Positions 50,717 to 57,340 of a DNA stretch of 64,000 bases are shown here, piece by piece. The stretch lies in NCBI GenBank assembly GCA_004362315.1, contig SNWL01000005.1, forward strand, positions 434,001 through 498,000, read 5' to 3'. Under the pieces are notes generated by a model. The model was not told the origin of the DNA. It made no database searches and worked only from the letters and a program-made list of their open reading frames with translations. Every line of letters starts with the position of its first letter. Within the stretch, counting starts at the first letter, position 1. The translations under genes and the position numbers were made by a program. Source of the stretch: Mycobacterium sp. BK086. GTDB lineage: Bacteria; Actinomycetota; Actinomycetes; Mycobacteriales; Mycobacteriaceae.

Positions 50717-51115
50717 ATGGAGCACGACGACCCCACCGCCTCAGAACGTATCGACGCCCGAATTGCCGAACTCGACGATTGGCGCGGACAGACGCTGGCG
50801 CACATCCGCGACGTGATCCGGCGTGCGGACCCTGACCTGGTCGAAGAGTGGAAATGGCGGGGTGTGCCGGTGTGGTCCCACGGCGGCATGATCTGCACGG
50901 GGGAGACGTACAAGACCGCGGTCAAGATGACGTTCGCGAAGGGCGCGTCTCTGCCGGATCCGTCCGGTCTGTTCAATTCCAGTCTTGATGGGAACACCCG
51001 CCGTGCGATTGATATTCACGAAGGCGACGAAATTGACGACGAGGCCCTGACGGCTCTCATTCATGCGGCTGTCGAATTGAACCTGTCATCGAAGCGGTCG
51101 CGAAAGCGCGGATAA
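50717..51115 (+). CDS. DUF1801 (YdhG-like) protein
   Basis: A 132-aa protein with the DUF1801/YdhG_co pattern: RIAELDDWRGQTLAHIRDVIRRADPDLVEEWKWRGVPVWSHGGMICTGETYKTAVKMTFAKGASL, then FNSSLDGNTRRAIDIHEGD and a C-terminal helix. The fold is a small alpha+beta domain; function is unknown though some members are linked to iron-binding or stress. ATG 50717 has GATGGGG upstream and is preferred to GTG 50690. Free-standing, with its own promoter in a short gap. Confidence 0.75.
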   Translation: MEHDDPTASERIDARIAELDDWRGQTLAHIRDVIRRADPDLVEEWKWRGVPVWSHGGMICTGETYKTAVKMTFAKGASLPDPSGLFNSSLDGNTRRAIDIHEGDEIDDEALTALIHAAVELNLSSKRSRKRG

Positions 51116-51206
51116 CCCAGCGCGGTCCCAGGAACCACTCAGCTGCCAAACCTACGATTGCGCGCGGTGCCCGCCATCGGCCACCGGCGAGTGCGCAGCT
51201 TCAGGG

Positions 51207-51857
51207 ATGCGAGAGCAGGTGTTCGTGGTCAGACCGGTTTCGGTGGGTGCGGTTGCGGCAGCGCTGCTCTGCCTGAGCCACGCGGTGGCCGGGGCGGAGC
51301 CGCTGCCGGTCGCCGATGTCACGCAGTCCACCGATACCGACGACGGCTGGCATTTGAGCGCGGCATTGAGTCGGATGACCATCAATGCGGTTCCCAACAT
51401 GGCTGCGACGGCGTTCACCAGGGAGGGCTTCGTCACCGGAAAGGTGATGGCGACGATCGGCGGCAACGGGGCCATTCCGGTCAACGCAGGCACCGTGATC
51501 CTCGGGCTGCAGTTGGGTTGCCAGGTGGACCTCAGTGAAGGCGGAAGCCTCAATGCCGGAGGGGATATCGGCATCTCCCCGGGCTTCAACCATGGCGATC
51601 CTCTGGATGATCTCGGGCCCTACGCCGACCTCAATGCCGGCGGGTCGATCAACCTGCTGCCCGGCAACATCACGAATATCGGGTTGGGCAAGAAGGCACT
51701 CAAGGGCCGCACCGGCGAGATCGTCGTCAACGATGCGCACGTGAAGGTCGACGGCTGCGGCGGTCAGGTTGCCATCCGATTCTTCGCGACGGCGATGATC
51801 GATACGGACAAGTCCGACGACAGTGTCAACGTCTACGGCGACATCCTCACACTGTGA
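51207..51857 (+). CDS. MspA-family porin
   Basis: A 216-aa exported protein: signal peptide with core VSVGAVAAALLCLSHAV and cleavage after AGA, then the MspA features DGWHLSAALSRMTINAVPNMAATAFTREGFVTGKV and GTVILGLQLGCQVDLSEGG, ending in a strand with NVYGDILTL. MspA porins form octameric outer-membrane (mycomembrane) channels for hydrophilic solutes. Unlike MspA it has two cysteines (LGCQV, DGCGG), which could pair. GTGA overlap with the next secreted protein shows coupling, a gene order seen often near mspA genes. Confidence 0.87.
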   Translation: MREQVFVVRPVSVGAVAAALLCLSHAVAGAEPLPVADVTQSTDTDDGWHLSAALSRMTINAVPNMAATAFTREGFVTGKVMATIGGNGAIPVNAGTVILGLQLGCQVDLSEGGSLNAGGDIGISPGFNHGDPLDDLGPYADLNAGGSINLLPGNITNIGLGKKALKGRTGEIVVNDAHVKVDGCGGQVAIRFFATAMIDTDKSDDSVNVYGDILTL

Positions 51858-52225
51858 GACGGTTGGTCGCTTCACTCGTGCTCGTCGGGTGCCTGCTCGT
51901 CAGCCCGGCCGGCGTCGCGCGGGCCGACTGCGACACCCCGGGTGATTTCGGTGCGGGCTCGGGATGCCCGCCGCCGGGGTCGGATTCCTCGGACAGCGGT
52001 GGCACCGAGAGTTGGCCGCCCACCTCCGTGGACTGGCCACCCAAATTCGACTCCGCCTTCAGCGGGGACAACGAGAAATCCAAGACACCGCCGATCGTCA
52101 TGCCCGACGGGATGGCGGCGCCGCCGGCCGCTGACACCCCCACGGCGCCGATCGTCGGCGCCGGGTCGGGCTCCAGCACAAGCTCCACCACCACATCGAC
52201 GCCGATCGTGATGCCGGGAAGTTGA
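51854..52225 (+). CDS. Small secreted Pro/Ser/Thr-rich protein coupled to the porin
   Basis: A 123-aa protein from a GTG that overlaps the porin stop. Signal peptide: LVASLVLVGCLLVSPAGVARA then DCDTPGDF. The mature part has two Cys (DCDTPG and SGCPPPG) and is otherwise low-complexity: Gly, Ser, Pro and Thr dominate, with a repeated PIVMP motif (two copies, near 80 and 118). No fold recognised. Being translated with the porin, it may help its export, assembly or cell-wall anchoring. It has no lipobox. Confidence 0.65.
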   Translation: MRRLVASLVLVGCLLVSPAGVARADCDTPGDFGAGSGCPPPGSDSSDSGGTESWPPTSVDWPPKFDSAFSGDNEKSKTPPIVMPDGMAAPPAADTPTAPIVGAGSGSSTSSTTTSTPIVMPGS

Positions 52226-52262
52226 CTGCAGCAAACTGAACCCACAGCCGGCGATGCGCCGA

Positions 52263-52268
52263 TACGCT
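52263..52268 (+). promoter_or_regulatory. -10 hexamer TACGCT, leaderless promoter
   Basis: TACGCT ends 6 nt before ATG 52275, the same geometry as at the PadR and DUF222 genes. Supports that start and a leaderless transcript. Confidence 0.5.
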
Positions 52269-52274
52269 GACCCG

Positions 52275-53108
52275 ATGGTGGGGGCCAAGCTGGTGGGATG
52301 GATCGGCGGCGCGACGGTCGCCCTCGGGGTCGGGCTCGCGATCGGGACCGCGAGTGCGCCATCGGCGTCGGCCGCGCCGGGGAGTGCGTCGGGTACCGCC
52401 GATTCACACAGCGGCGCGGCGAGCAGTGCGCGAGGGTCGAAGAGCGCAGCGGTGCGCCGCGCACCGGGCCGCGTTACTCAGACGGCGGCGAAGCGGTCCG
52501 TCGAGACGTCACAGAAGGCGACCGGCGTTGCGCGCAGCGCCCGCCCGCAGGTCGAGCAGAAGGCGACGGCCACCGCGTCGCCGTCGCACAACCCGCTGAA
52601 CCTGATCGTCACCTTCAAAGGCCAGCACGTGGCGCTACCCCCGCAGATCGTGTTCTTCGTCAAACAAGTTGCCGGGAAAGCGACTTTCACCGAGAACTCG
52701 GTCTACGACCTCCACAATGTCGACCAGTACGACTGGAACAAGCTGACCGGGATCTCCTTCACCCTGTTGCACCCCGACGACGACGCGCTCATGGTTGCCT
52801 GGCGATACAACGTCGACACCAACATGTTCGAGGTGGGGCCGTACTACAACATGGACTTCGCCAGGATCATGCCGGCCGACGACGAGATCATCTCGGTGCC
52901 AGTCGATGAGACATTCACGTTCAATGTCGACTACCAGGGCATCACGGTGCAATACGGAGACACCGTGGTGTACAAGCCGATTCCCGAAGGCCTGCACCCG
53001 AATCAGTTCTCCGCGTTCCGAATCTTCAGCTGGTTCGGCGGGACGAGTGTGGCGCCCAGAACGATCTCGTACTACATGCAGTTGAAGCCGTGGTGGCAGA
53101 CGCTCTGA
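52275..53108 (+). CDS. Secreted protein of unknown function
   Basis: A 277-aa exported protein. Signal peptide: GWIGGATVALGVGLAIG core and cleavage near SASA/APGS (residue about 34). Residues 35-100 are an Ala/Ser/Arg/Lys-rich, probably disordered linker; residues 105-277 look globular, with beta-rich segments LIVTFKGQHVALPPQIVFFV, YDWNKLTGISFTLL, FTFNVDYQGITVQYGD and a C-terminal FSWFGGTSVAPRTISYYMQL. No motif recognised. Similar linker-plus-domain layouts occur in mycobacterial cell-wall proteins (inference). It converges with the repeat protein at 53110. Confidence 0.65.
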   Translation: MVGAKLVGWIGGATVALGVGLAIGTASAPSASAAPGSASGTADSHSGAASSARGSKSAAVRRAPGRVTQTAAKRSVETSQKATGVARSARPQVEQKATATASPSHNPLNLIVTFKGQHVALPPQIVFFVKQVAGKATFTENSVYDLHNVDQYDWNKLTGISFTLLHPDDDALMVAWRYNVDTNMFEVGPYYNMDFARIMPADDEIISVPVDETFTFNVDYQGITVQYGDTVVYKPIPEGLHPNQFSAFRIFSWFGGTSVAPRTISYYMQLKPWWQTL

Positions 53109-53109
53109 C

Positions 53110-53820
53110 CTAGTTGCGTGAACTCGGCGGACAGATGGCCGGTGGCAGTCCCAACGAGTTGGCCATGGCAGCCTGATTCTGGCACGCGTTGACGCCGGAA
53201 TCCGGTGGGGTGATCGCGCCCTTGGTGCCCGGGCACGGAGTCGGCTGCAGTCCAATGGCGATCGGCATGGCGCTGGAGTTGGTGCATGCGGTCGATCCGG
53301 AATCGGGCGGAGTGATGGGACCCTGGGTTCCCGGGCAGGTGGTGGGCTGCAGCCCGATGGCGACGGGCATGGCACTCTGGTTGGTGCATGCGGTGGACCC
53401 CGAATCCGGTGGGGTGTTTGGACCCTGGCTTGCCCGGCAGGTGGTGGGCGGCAGGCCCAGCGAGGTGGCCATGGCGCTCTGGTTCTGGCAGGCGTTGATG
53501 CCCGAATCGGCTGGATTGCTCCCGGTCGGCGGACTCTCGGTCTGGTCTTTGTCCGGTGAATCGGACCCGTCCTGCGTCGCATCCTGATTCGGATCCTGAG
53601 TGGTGGTGGCCGTGGGACTGGGACTGGCACTCGAGCTCGGACTCGGGGTGGTCGTGGGGCACGGCGGGGGGTTGTAGCCGCCTCGTTGAAAGCAGCCCGC
53701 CACGGCCGTGCCCGACGGCGGTACGGCGTATAGAACCGCGAACCCGATCGCGGACGTCGCGAGAAGCGTCACAGCTGTGATCCGGCCCCAAAAACCCTGT
53801 CGCATCACGGCTCTGGACAA
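53110..53820 (-). CDS. Exported 34-residue tandem-repeat protein with Cys every 17 residues
   Basis: A 236-aa protein. Residues 16-33 form a hydrophobic core, followed by PPSGTAVAGC; V40-A41-G42-C43 would fit a lipobox, although a plain signal peptidase I cut is possible. Residues 55-100 are Ser/Thr/Pro/Asp-rich. Residues 103-236 are four repeats of 34 residues (last one 32), each PPDSG...AC.NQSAM...GL.PT.C.. . Eight cysteines fall at 111, 128, 145, 162, 179, 196, 213 and 230, exactly 17 apart, so each repeat may be a disulfide loop. No known repeat family recognised. Confidence 0.75.
   Translation of the reverse strand: MSRAVMRQGFWGRITAVTLLATSAIGFAVLYAVPPSGTAVAGCFQRGGYNPPPCPTTTPSPSSSASPSPTATTTQDPNQDATQDGSDSPDKDQTESPPTGSNPADSGINACQNQSAMATSLGLPPTTCRASQGPNTPPDSGSTACTNQSAMPVAIGLQPTTCPGTQGPITPPDSGSTACTNSSAMPIAIGLQPTPCPGTKGAITPPDSGVNACQNQAAMANSLGLPPAICPPSSRN
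53113..53514 (-). repeat. Four tandem 102-bp coding repeats
   Basis: Units at 53514-53413, 53412-53311, 53310-53209 and 53208-53113 (last one 6 bp short). Units 2 and 3 are the most alike; units 1 and 4 share CQNQ(S/A)AM and the SLGLPP core, suggesting older duplication events. Confidence 0.8.
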
Positions 53821-53823
53821 CTC

Positions 53824-54225
53824 TCAGATGTCTTTGACGAGAATTCGATAGCGCCGCACGGCGAACCGCCACACGCCGTCGACCCGACGTAGCTCGTCGT
53901 CGTACGCGCCGACGAGTTGGCGGGTTGTGCCGTCGTGGAAGCACAGCGTCTCCAGACAGTACGACCGCGCGGTCGCGGAGGCGCCATCGACGACGATGGA
54001 ACCGATCTGGGTCATGAAGGCCATCTGGGACAACGCCTTCCAGATTCCGTGCCAGTGAGCGCGCAAGGCGCCGATACCCTGGCATTCGCCGCCGGCCCCG
54101 AATCTCGCGCCATCATCGGTCCAGCAATCCAGATAGTCGTCGAGCGCCTGTCGGGTCACCGCATCGCTGTAGCTGTCGAACCGCTCGCGAATGCTCAGAC
54201 GATCGTCGATCGGGCCGGAGAACAT
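53824..54225 (-). CDS. SnoaL-like / NTF2-fold protein
   Basis: A 133-aa protein with a SnoaL fold: RERFDSYSDAVTRQALDDYLDCWTDDGARFG helix pair, GIGALRAHWHGIWKALSQM, then strands TARSYCLETLCFHDGTTRQLVGAYDDELRRVDGVWRFAVRRYRIL. Similar proteins are isomerases or lyases of catabolic pathways. It is divergent from the epoxide hydrolase gene over 140 bp holding a TetR operator candidate, so it may be regulated with it. No active-site residue can be assigned. Confidence 0.75.
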   Translation of the reverse strand: MFSGPIDDRLSIRERFDSYSDAVTRQALDDYLDCWTDDGARFGAGGECQGIGALRAHWHGIWKALSQMAFMTQIGSIVVDGASATARSYCLETLCFHDGTTRQLVGAYDDELRRVDGVWRFAVRRYRILVKDI

Positions 54226-54330
54226 TCCTGGAAGGTAGCTGATCGACTACCGATTCGGCGAGATTGGCGCCAACAGCGCTCGCAGTCGAGTCTTCCGGGT
54301 GAACGAGCTGGACGTGGATCGAGATGTCTG

Positions 54331-54350
54331 TTTACTTTTAGGGTAGTAAA
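54331..54350. promoter_or_regulatory. TTTAC-N10-GTAAA site before the epoxide hydrolase gene
   Basis: TTTAC (54331-54335) and GTAAA (54346-54350) separated by 10 nt, 15 bp before the start. TAGGGT inside the spacer fits a -10 hexamer, so binding would block the promoter. An identical-form site lies before the TetR gene at 55753. Confidence 0.65.
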
Positions 54351-54365
54351 TGTAAATCTGACCGG

Positions 54366-55199
54366 GTGGAACCACGGTTGACCTTCGGGGATCTCGACGA
54401 CGACACCAAGCCGCTGGCGGTCCTTGTGCACGGCTTTCCGGACACCCCGCACACCTGGCGGCTGTTGGGCCCCGCACTGGTCGATGCAGGGTATCGGGTG
54501 GTGGCACCCTGGTTGCCGGGATATCGAGAACCGGCGACGGCGCCGGTGAGCGTCGGAACCTATGTGCGACATGTCCTCACGGTGCGCGACCAGTACCGCG
54601 GCGACGAGCGCTCGATTCTCATCGGTCACGACTGGGGTGCCAACGCCGGCTACGGTGCGGTGGTCAGCGAGCCAGCGGCCTTTCGCCGATTCGTCGCACT
54701 CGCGGTCCCGCCGACCGCGGCATTGGGCGGCGGTCTGTTCAGCTACCGGCAGCTGCGGCGCTCGTTCTACATCTGGTTCATCCAGCAGGTGGGTCTGGCT
54801 GAATTCGCCTTGCTGGAACGAGGTTTCTGGGAATCGCTCTGGGCGGACTGGTCACCCGGCTATGCCTGCGAGCAGGATGTCGCCATGCTGCGCGAGTACG
54901 TCACCGCCGACACGATCAGCGGCGTGCTGGGGCCGTACCGCGCGTCGTTCAATCCCGATTTCGTCGACCCCGCGACCGCGGACGAGGCCGCGGCAACGAT
55001 GCAAGCGCCGCCTGTTCCCACCTATTACCTGCACGGATCCGCCGACGGGGCAATCGGGGCGGAGCTGCTCATGGACGTGTCCAGCCATCTGCCCGCGCCG
55101 GGTTCGACATTCGATCTGGTCGACGGCGCCGGGCACTTCCTACATCTGGATCAGCCCGAATTGGTGGCAGGCAAGATCCTCGACTGGCTAGGCGACTGA
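54366..55199 (+). CDS. Alpha/beta hydrolase, epoxide-hydrolase type
   Basis: A 277-aa hydrolase. Oxyanion motif HGFPDTPHTW near residue 22, nucleophile elbow IGHDWGANAG with D89 (an Asp, as in epoxide hydrolases and haloalkane dehalogenases), and the C-terminal His in GAGHFLHLDQPE. A helical cap (about 130-200) has Tyr and Trp residues that could hold the epoxide oxygen. A GTG at 54366 is the start. Its 3' end overlaps the convergent TetR gene. Likely opens an epoxide or lactone-like ring; regulated by the TetR protein through the site upstream. Confidence 0.8.
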   Translation: MEPRLTFGDLDDDTKPLAVLVHGFPDTPHTWRLLGPALVDAGYRVVAPWLPGYREPATAPVSVGTYVRHVLTVRDQYRGDERSILIGHDWGANAGYGAVVSEPAAFRRFVALAVPPTAALGGGLFSYRQLRRSFYIWFIQQVGLAEFALLERGFWESLWADWSPGYACEQDVAMLREYVTADTISGVLGPYRASFNPDFVDPATADEAAATMQAPPVPTYYLHGSADGAIGAELLMDVSSHLPAPGSTFDLVDGAGHFLHLDQPELVAGKILDWLGD

Positions 55200-55748
55200 G
55201 GGCCCGCGTTTGCGCTTGACCTCGATGCCGGCGGCATAGCGCAACTCGGCCAGAAAGCGGGCCCTGTCGTGTCCGCGTACCAGGTAGTGGCACACCGCAA
55301 TCCGAACGACGGTGGCTGCCGCGAGGTCGGCGTCGTTGCCGGTCATGATGTTGCGCATGCCCTTCTCCATGATCGGCAGCACGCGCGTCATCTGGCCGAT
55401 CGAGTATTCGGGCTCGAGTTCGACGAGCTGTTGGTGAGAGTGCGAGAACTGGTAGTCGACGATGAACTGAAGAGCGGCATCCACCCGGTCGGGCCCGCGG
55501 AGTCCTGCCGTGGCCGCGGCCATCTCGGCGGCGAAGTTGTCCTGTTCGTAGAGGGCGAATGCTTCCAGTAGGCCCTCTTTCGACCCGAAGTAGCGGTAAA
55601 CGGTCGGGCGTGACACCCCGGCTTCTGCGGCGACCTCGAGGAGCTGCACCTTGTTGGCGCCGCGCCGCGACACCACGGTGTAGGTCGCATCGAGGATCCG
55701 CTTGCGGATGGACTGCTCGCTGTCGGCAGGCACTTGATGTCTCCTCAT
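55188..55748 (-). CDS. TetR-family transcriptional regulator
   Basis: A 186-aa protein. The N-terminal helix-turn-helix is ILDATYTVVSRRGANKVQLLEVAAEAGVSRPTVYRYFGSKEGLLEAF (about 20-65), typical of TetR; the rest is a helical ligand domain. ATG 55748 is preferred because a TAGTGT hexamer at 55777-55782 would start the transcript inside the site 55753-55772, downstream of the GTG at 55778. The 3' end overlaps the epoxide hydrolase gene by 12 bp. It probably represses its own gene and the epoxide hydrolase. Confidence 0.87.
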   Translation of the reverse strand: MRRHQVPADSEQSIRKRILDATYTVVSRRGANKVQLLEVAAEAGVSRPTVYRYFGSKEGLLEAFALYEQDNFAAEMAAATAGLRGPDRVDAALQFIVDYQFSHSHQQLVELEPEYSIGQMTRVLPIMEKGMRNIMTGNDADLAAATVVRIAVCHYLVRGHDRARFLAELRYAAGIEVKRKRGPSVA

Positions 55749-55752
55749 CTGC

Positions 55753-55772
55753 TTTACACGGACAGGCGTAAA
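55753..55772. promoter_or_regulatory. TTTAC-N10-GTAAA site before the TetR gene
   Basis: TTTAC (55753-55757) and GTAAA (55768-55772) with exactly 10 nt between, 5 bp upstream of the TetR start. The predicted transcription start lies in it. The same element precedes the epoxide hydrolase gene, which supports a shared operator. Confidence 0.65.
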
Positions 55773-55799
55773 TGTCACACTAGACCCGGTCCGCTCTCA

Positions 55800-55823
55800 T
55801 GTCTCGTTGCCTCGACAGAGACA
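55800..55823. promoter_or_regulatory. Inverted repeat TGTCTC-N12-GAGACA
   Basis: Perfect 6-bp arms in the TetR/diiron-protein divergent region, about 50 bp before the plus-strand gene at 55873. Could be a second regulator site or chance. Confidence 0.35.
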
Positions 55824-55872
55824 CCGAACACACCAATGTTAAGCCGCCTCGGCGCGATGGAGTGACAACCGA

Positions 55873-56790
55873 ATGACCGACCTGGTGATACGCAAGATCC
55901 GCTGGGACTTCAATGAAACCGTGCCGTTCCTGTGGCAGCCCGCGAATCCGAACTTCGGGATGTTCTGCAACGTCTTCACGTTCATCGCGGTCCCGTTCGA
56001 GCGCTACCTGATCAAGGCGCTCAGCCAGGGCCAGGCCAGATTCGACGAATCGCCTGACATCGCCGCGGAGGCCGATGGATTTCTGCGCCAGGAGGCTCAG
56101 CACGCCTCGGCGCACCGCAAGCACATGACCGCTCTGATCGCGCAATACCCGGGTCTGGAGCGGGCCTACGAGGACGCGACGCGGTGTTTCGACGATCTGA
56201 TCGCGCAGCATCCGGTGGAGTTCCATGCCGCCTACGTCGCCAACCTCGAAGCAACGTTCACACCGCTGTTCAAAGCGATTCTGGACAACCGAGATTCACT
56301 GTTCTGCGGCTCCGATCCGCGAGTGGCTTCGCTGATGGCATGGCATTTCGTGGAGGAGATCGAGCATCGCAGCTCAGGACTGATCCTGTACCGGCATCTG
56401 GGTCCCGATCCGTGGTATCGCGTGCGGCATGTCCGCTCGACATTCCGCCACATCGGCGAGGTGGCCGCGGCTATCGCGCGAACCGTCGACGAGGTCGTTC
56501 CGGTCGAGGACCGGGTGGTCTCCGCCGAGGAGTTGATGTCGGTCGCACTGCTGGTCGACGAGTTCAAGTACCGCGGGCCGGGTGGTCGGCGCAGAGCCGC
56601 CCGGCGCGGTGGGCCACCCACGCTGTTCAACGCCGTGCCGACCAGTCATCTCGCGAAGATGGTGTGGCGACTTGCGTTGTCCCAGATGCCCAATCACAAC
56701 CCGGCCGATCAACCGCTGCCGGACTGGGCGGACACGTGGATGTCCGAATACGCCAGGGGAACCGATATGACAGTGTTCGCCCCGCGATGA
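55873..56790 (+). CDS. Ferritin-like/metal-dependent hydrolase family protein (PF10118-type)
   Basis: A 305-aa helical protein. Carboxylate-rich helices that could bind two metal ions are visible: FERYLIKALSQ, RQEAQHASAHRKHM and FVEEIEHRSSGLILY, the pattern of the so-called metal-dependent hydrolase family (Metal_hydrol). Glu and His in E-x2-H order resemble ferritin-like diiron sites, so an oxygenase role is also possible. It heads a plus-strand run with a VOC gene coupled by ATGA. The catalytic reaction is unknown. Confidence 0.75.
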   Translation: MTDLVIRKIRWDFNETVPFLWQPANPNFGMFCNVFTFIAVPFERYLIKALSQGQARFDESPDIAAEADGFLRQEAQHASAHRKHMTALIAQYPGLERAYEDATRCFDDLIAQHPVEFHAAYVANLEATFTPLFKAILDNRDSLFCGSDPRVASLMAWHFVEEIEHRSSGLILYRHLGPDPWYRVRHVRSTFRHIGEVAAAIARTVDEVVPVEDRVVSAEELMSVALLVDEFKYRGPGGRRRAARRGGPPTLFNAVPTSHLAKMVWRLALSQMPNHNPADQPLPDWADTWMSEYARGTDMTVFAPR

Positions 56791-57242
56791 CACTCGTCCA
56801 CCACACCGCCCTGTGCGTAGCGGACATCGACGCGTCGCTGCGCTTCTACCGCGACGGAATCGGCTTGACCGTATTGGCCGACGTCAGCATGGATGCCGAT
56901 CTCCATCCGTTGTTGGGTGTTGCGACCACATCGCTTCGAACCGTATTCCTCGGGGCTGCGGGCAACAAAGACTCCGGCATCGTCGAGCTACTCGATCTGG
57001 GGGACGCCGAACTCGCCAATCATGAACGGCAGCAAGGATTGCCGGTTCGCGGCGTGTTCCTGCTCTCGGTCCAGGTCGATATCGAGGCCGTGCTGGGCCG
57101 GCTGGCCGACCTTGGATTGGGCGGGACGCCGCGCACCATGCCCACGCCCAGCGGCCTGGCAGCCACTGTCGTCGACCCGGATGGAGTGATGGTTGAGTTG
57201 CTGCCCACCGGTCCGCTGAAGGTGTTACAGACAGATGCCTAG
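56787..57242 (+). CDS. VOC-family (glyoxalase/dioxygenase fold) protein
   Basis: A 151-aa single-module pair VOC protein: VHHTALCVADIDASLRFYRDGIGL begins the first beta-alpha-beta unit, and VDPDGVMVELLPTG the end of the second. The metal residues of the fold are His in VHHTAL, Glu in IVELLDLG and Glu in MVELL. ATG 56787 overlaps the previous stop. A paralogue lies at 58823 on the other side of the BVMO. Might be an isomerase, lyase or dioxygenase; the substrate is not known. Confidence 0.82.
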   Translation: MTLVHHTALCVADIDASLRFYRDGIGLTVLADVSMDADLHPLLGVATTSLRTVFLGAAGNKDSGIVELLDLGDAELANHERQQGLPVRGVFLLSVQVDIEAVLGRLADLGLGGTPRTMPTPSGLAATVVDPDGVMVELLPTGPLKVLQTDA

Positions 57243-57290
57243 CGCTTACATTCTCCAAAATTGTGATCGTGCATGCTGCTACGCTGCTTT

Positions 57291-57310
57291 ACATACTGCA
57301 TGCGATATGT
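57291..57310. promoter_or_regulatory. 20-bp imperfect palindrome before the BVMO gene
   Basis: Arms ACATACTGCA and TGCGATATGT pair at 8 of 10 positions, with the central GCATGC. It lies 30 bp before the BVMO start. Candidate operator; AT-rich relative to its surroundings. Confidence 0.5.
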
Positions 57311-57340
57311 CACACACGAAGATCTGGTGGTGAAGCTTTG

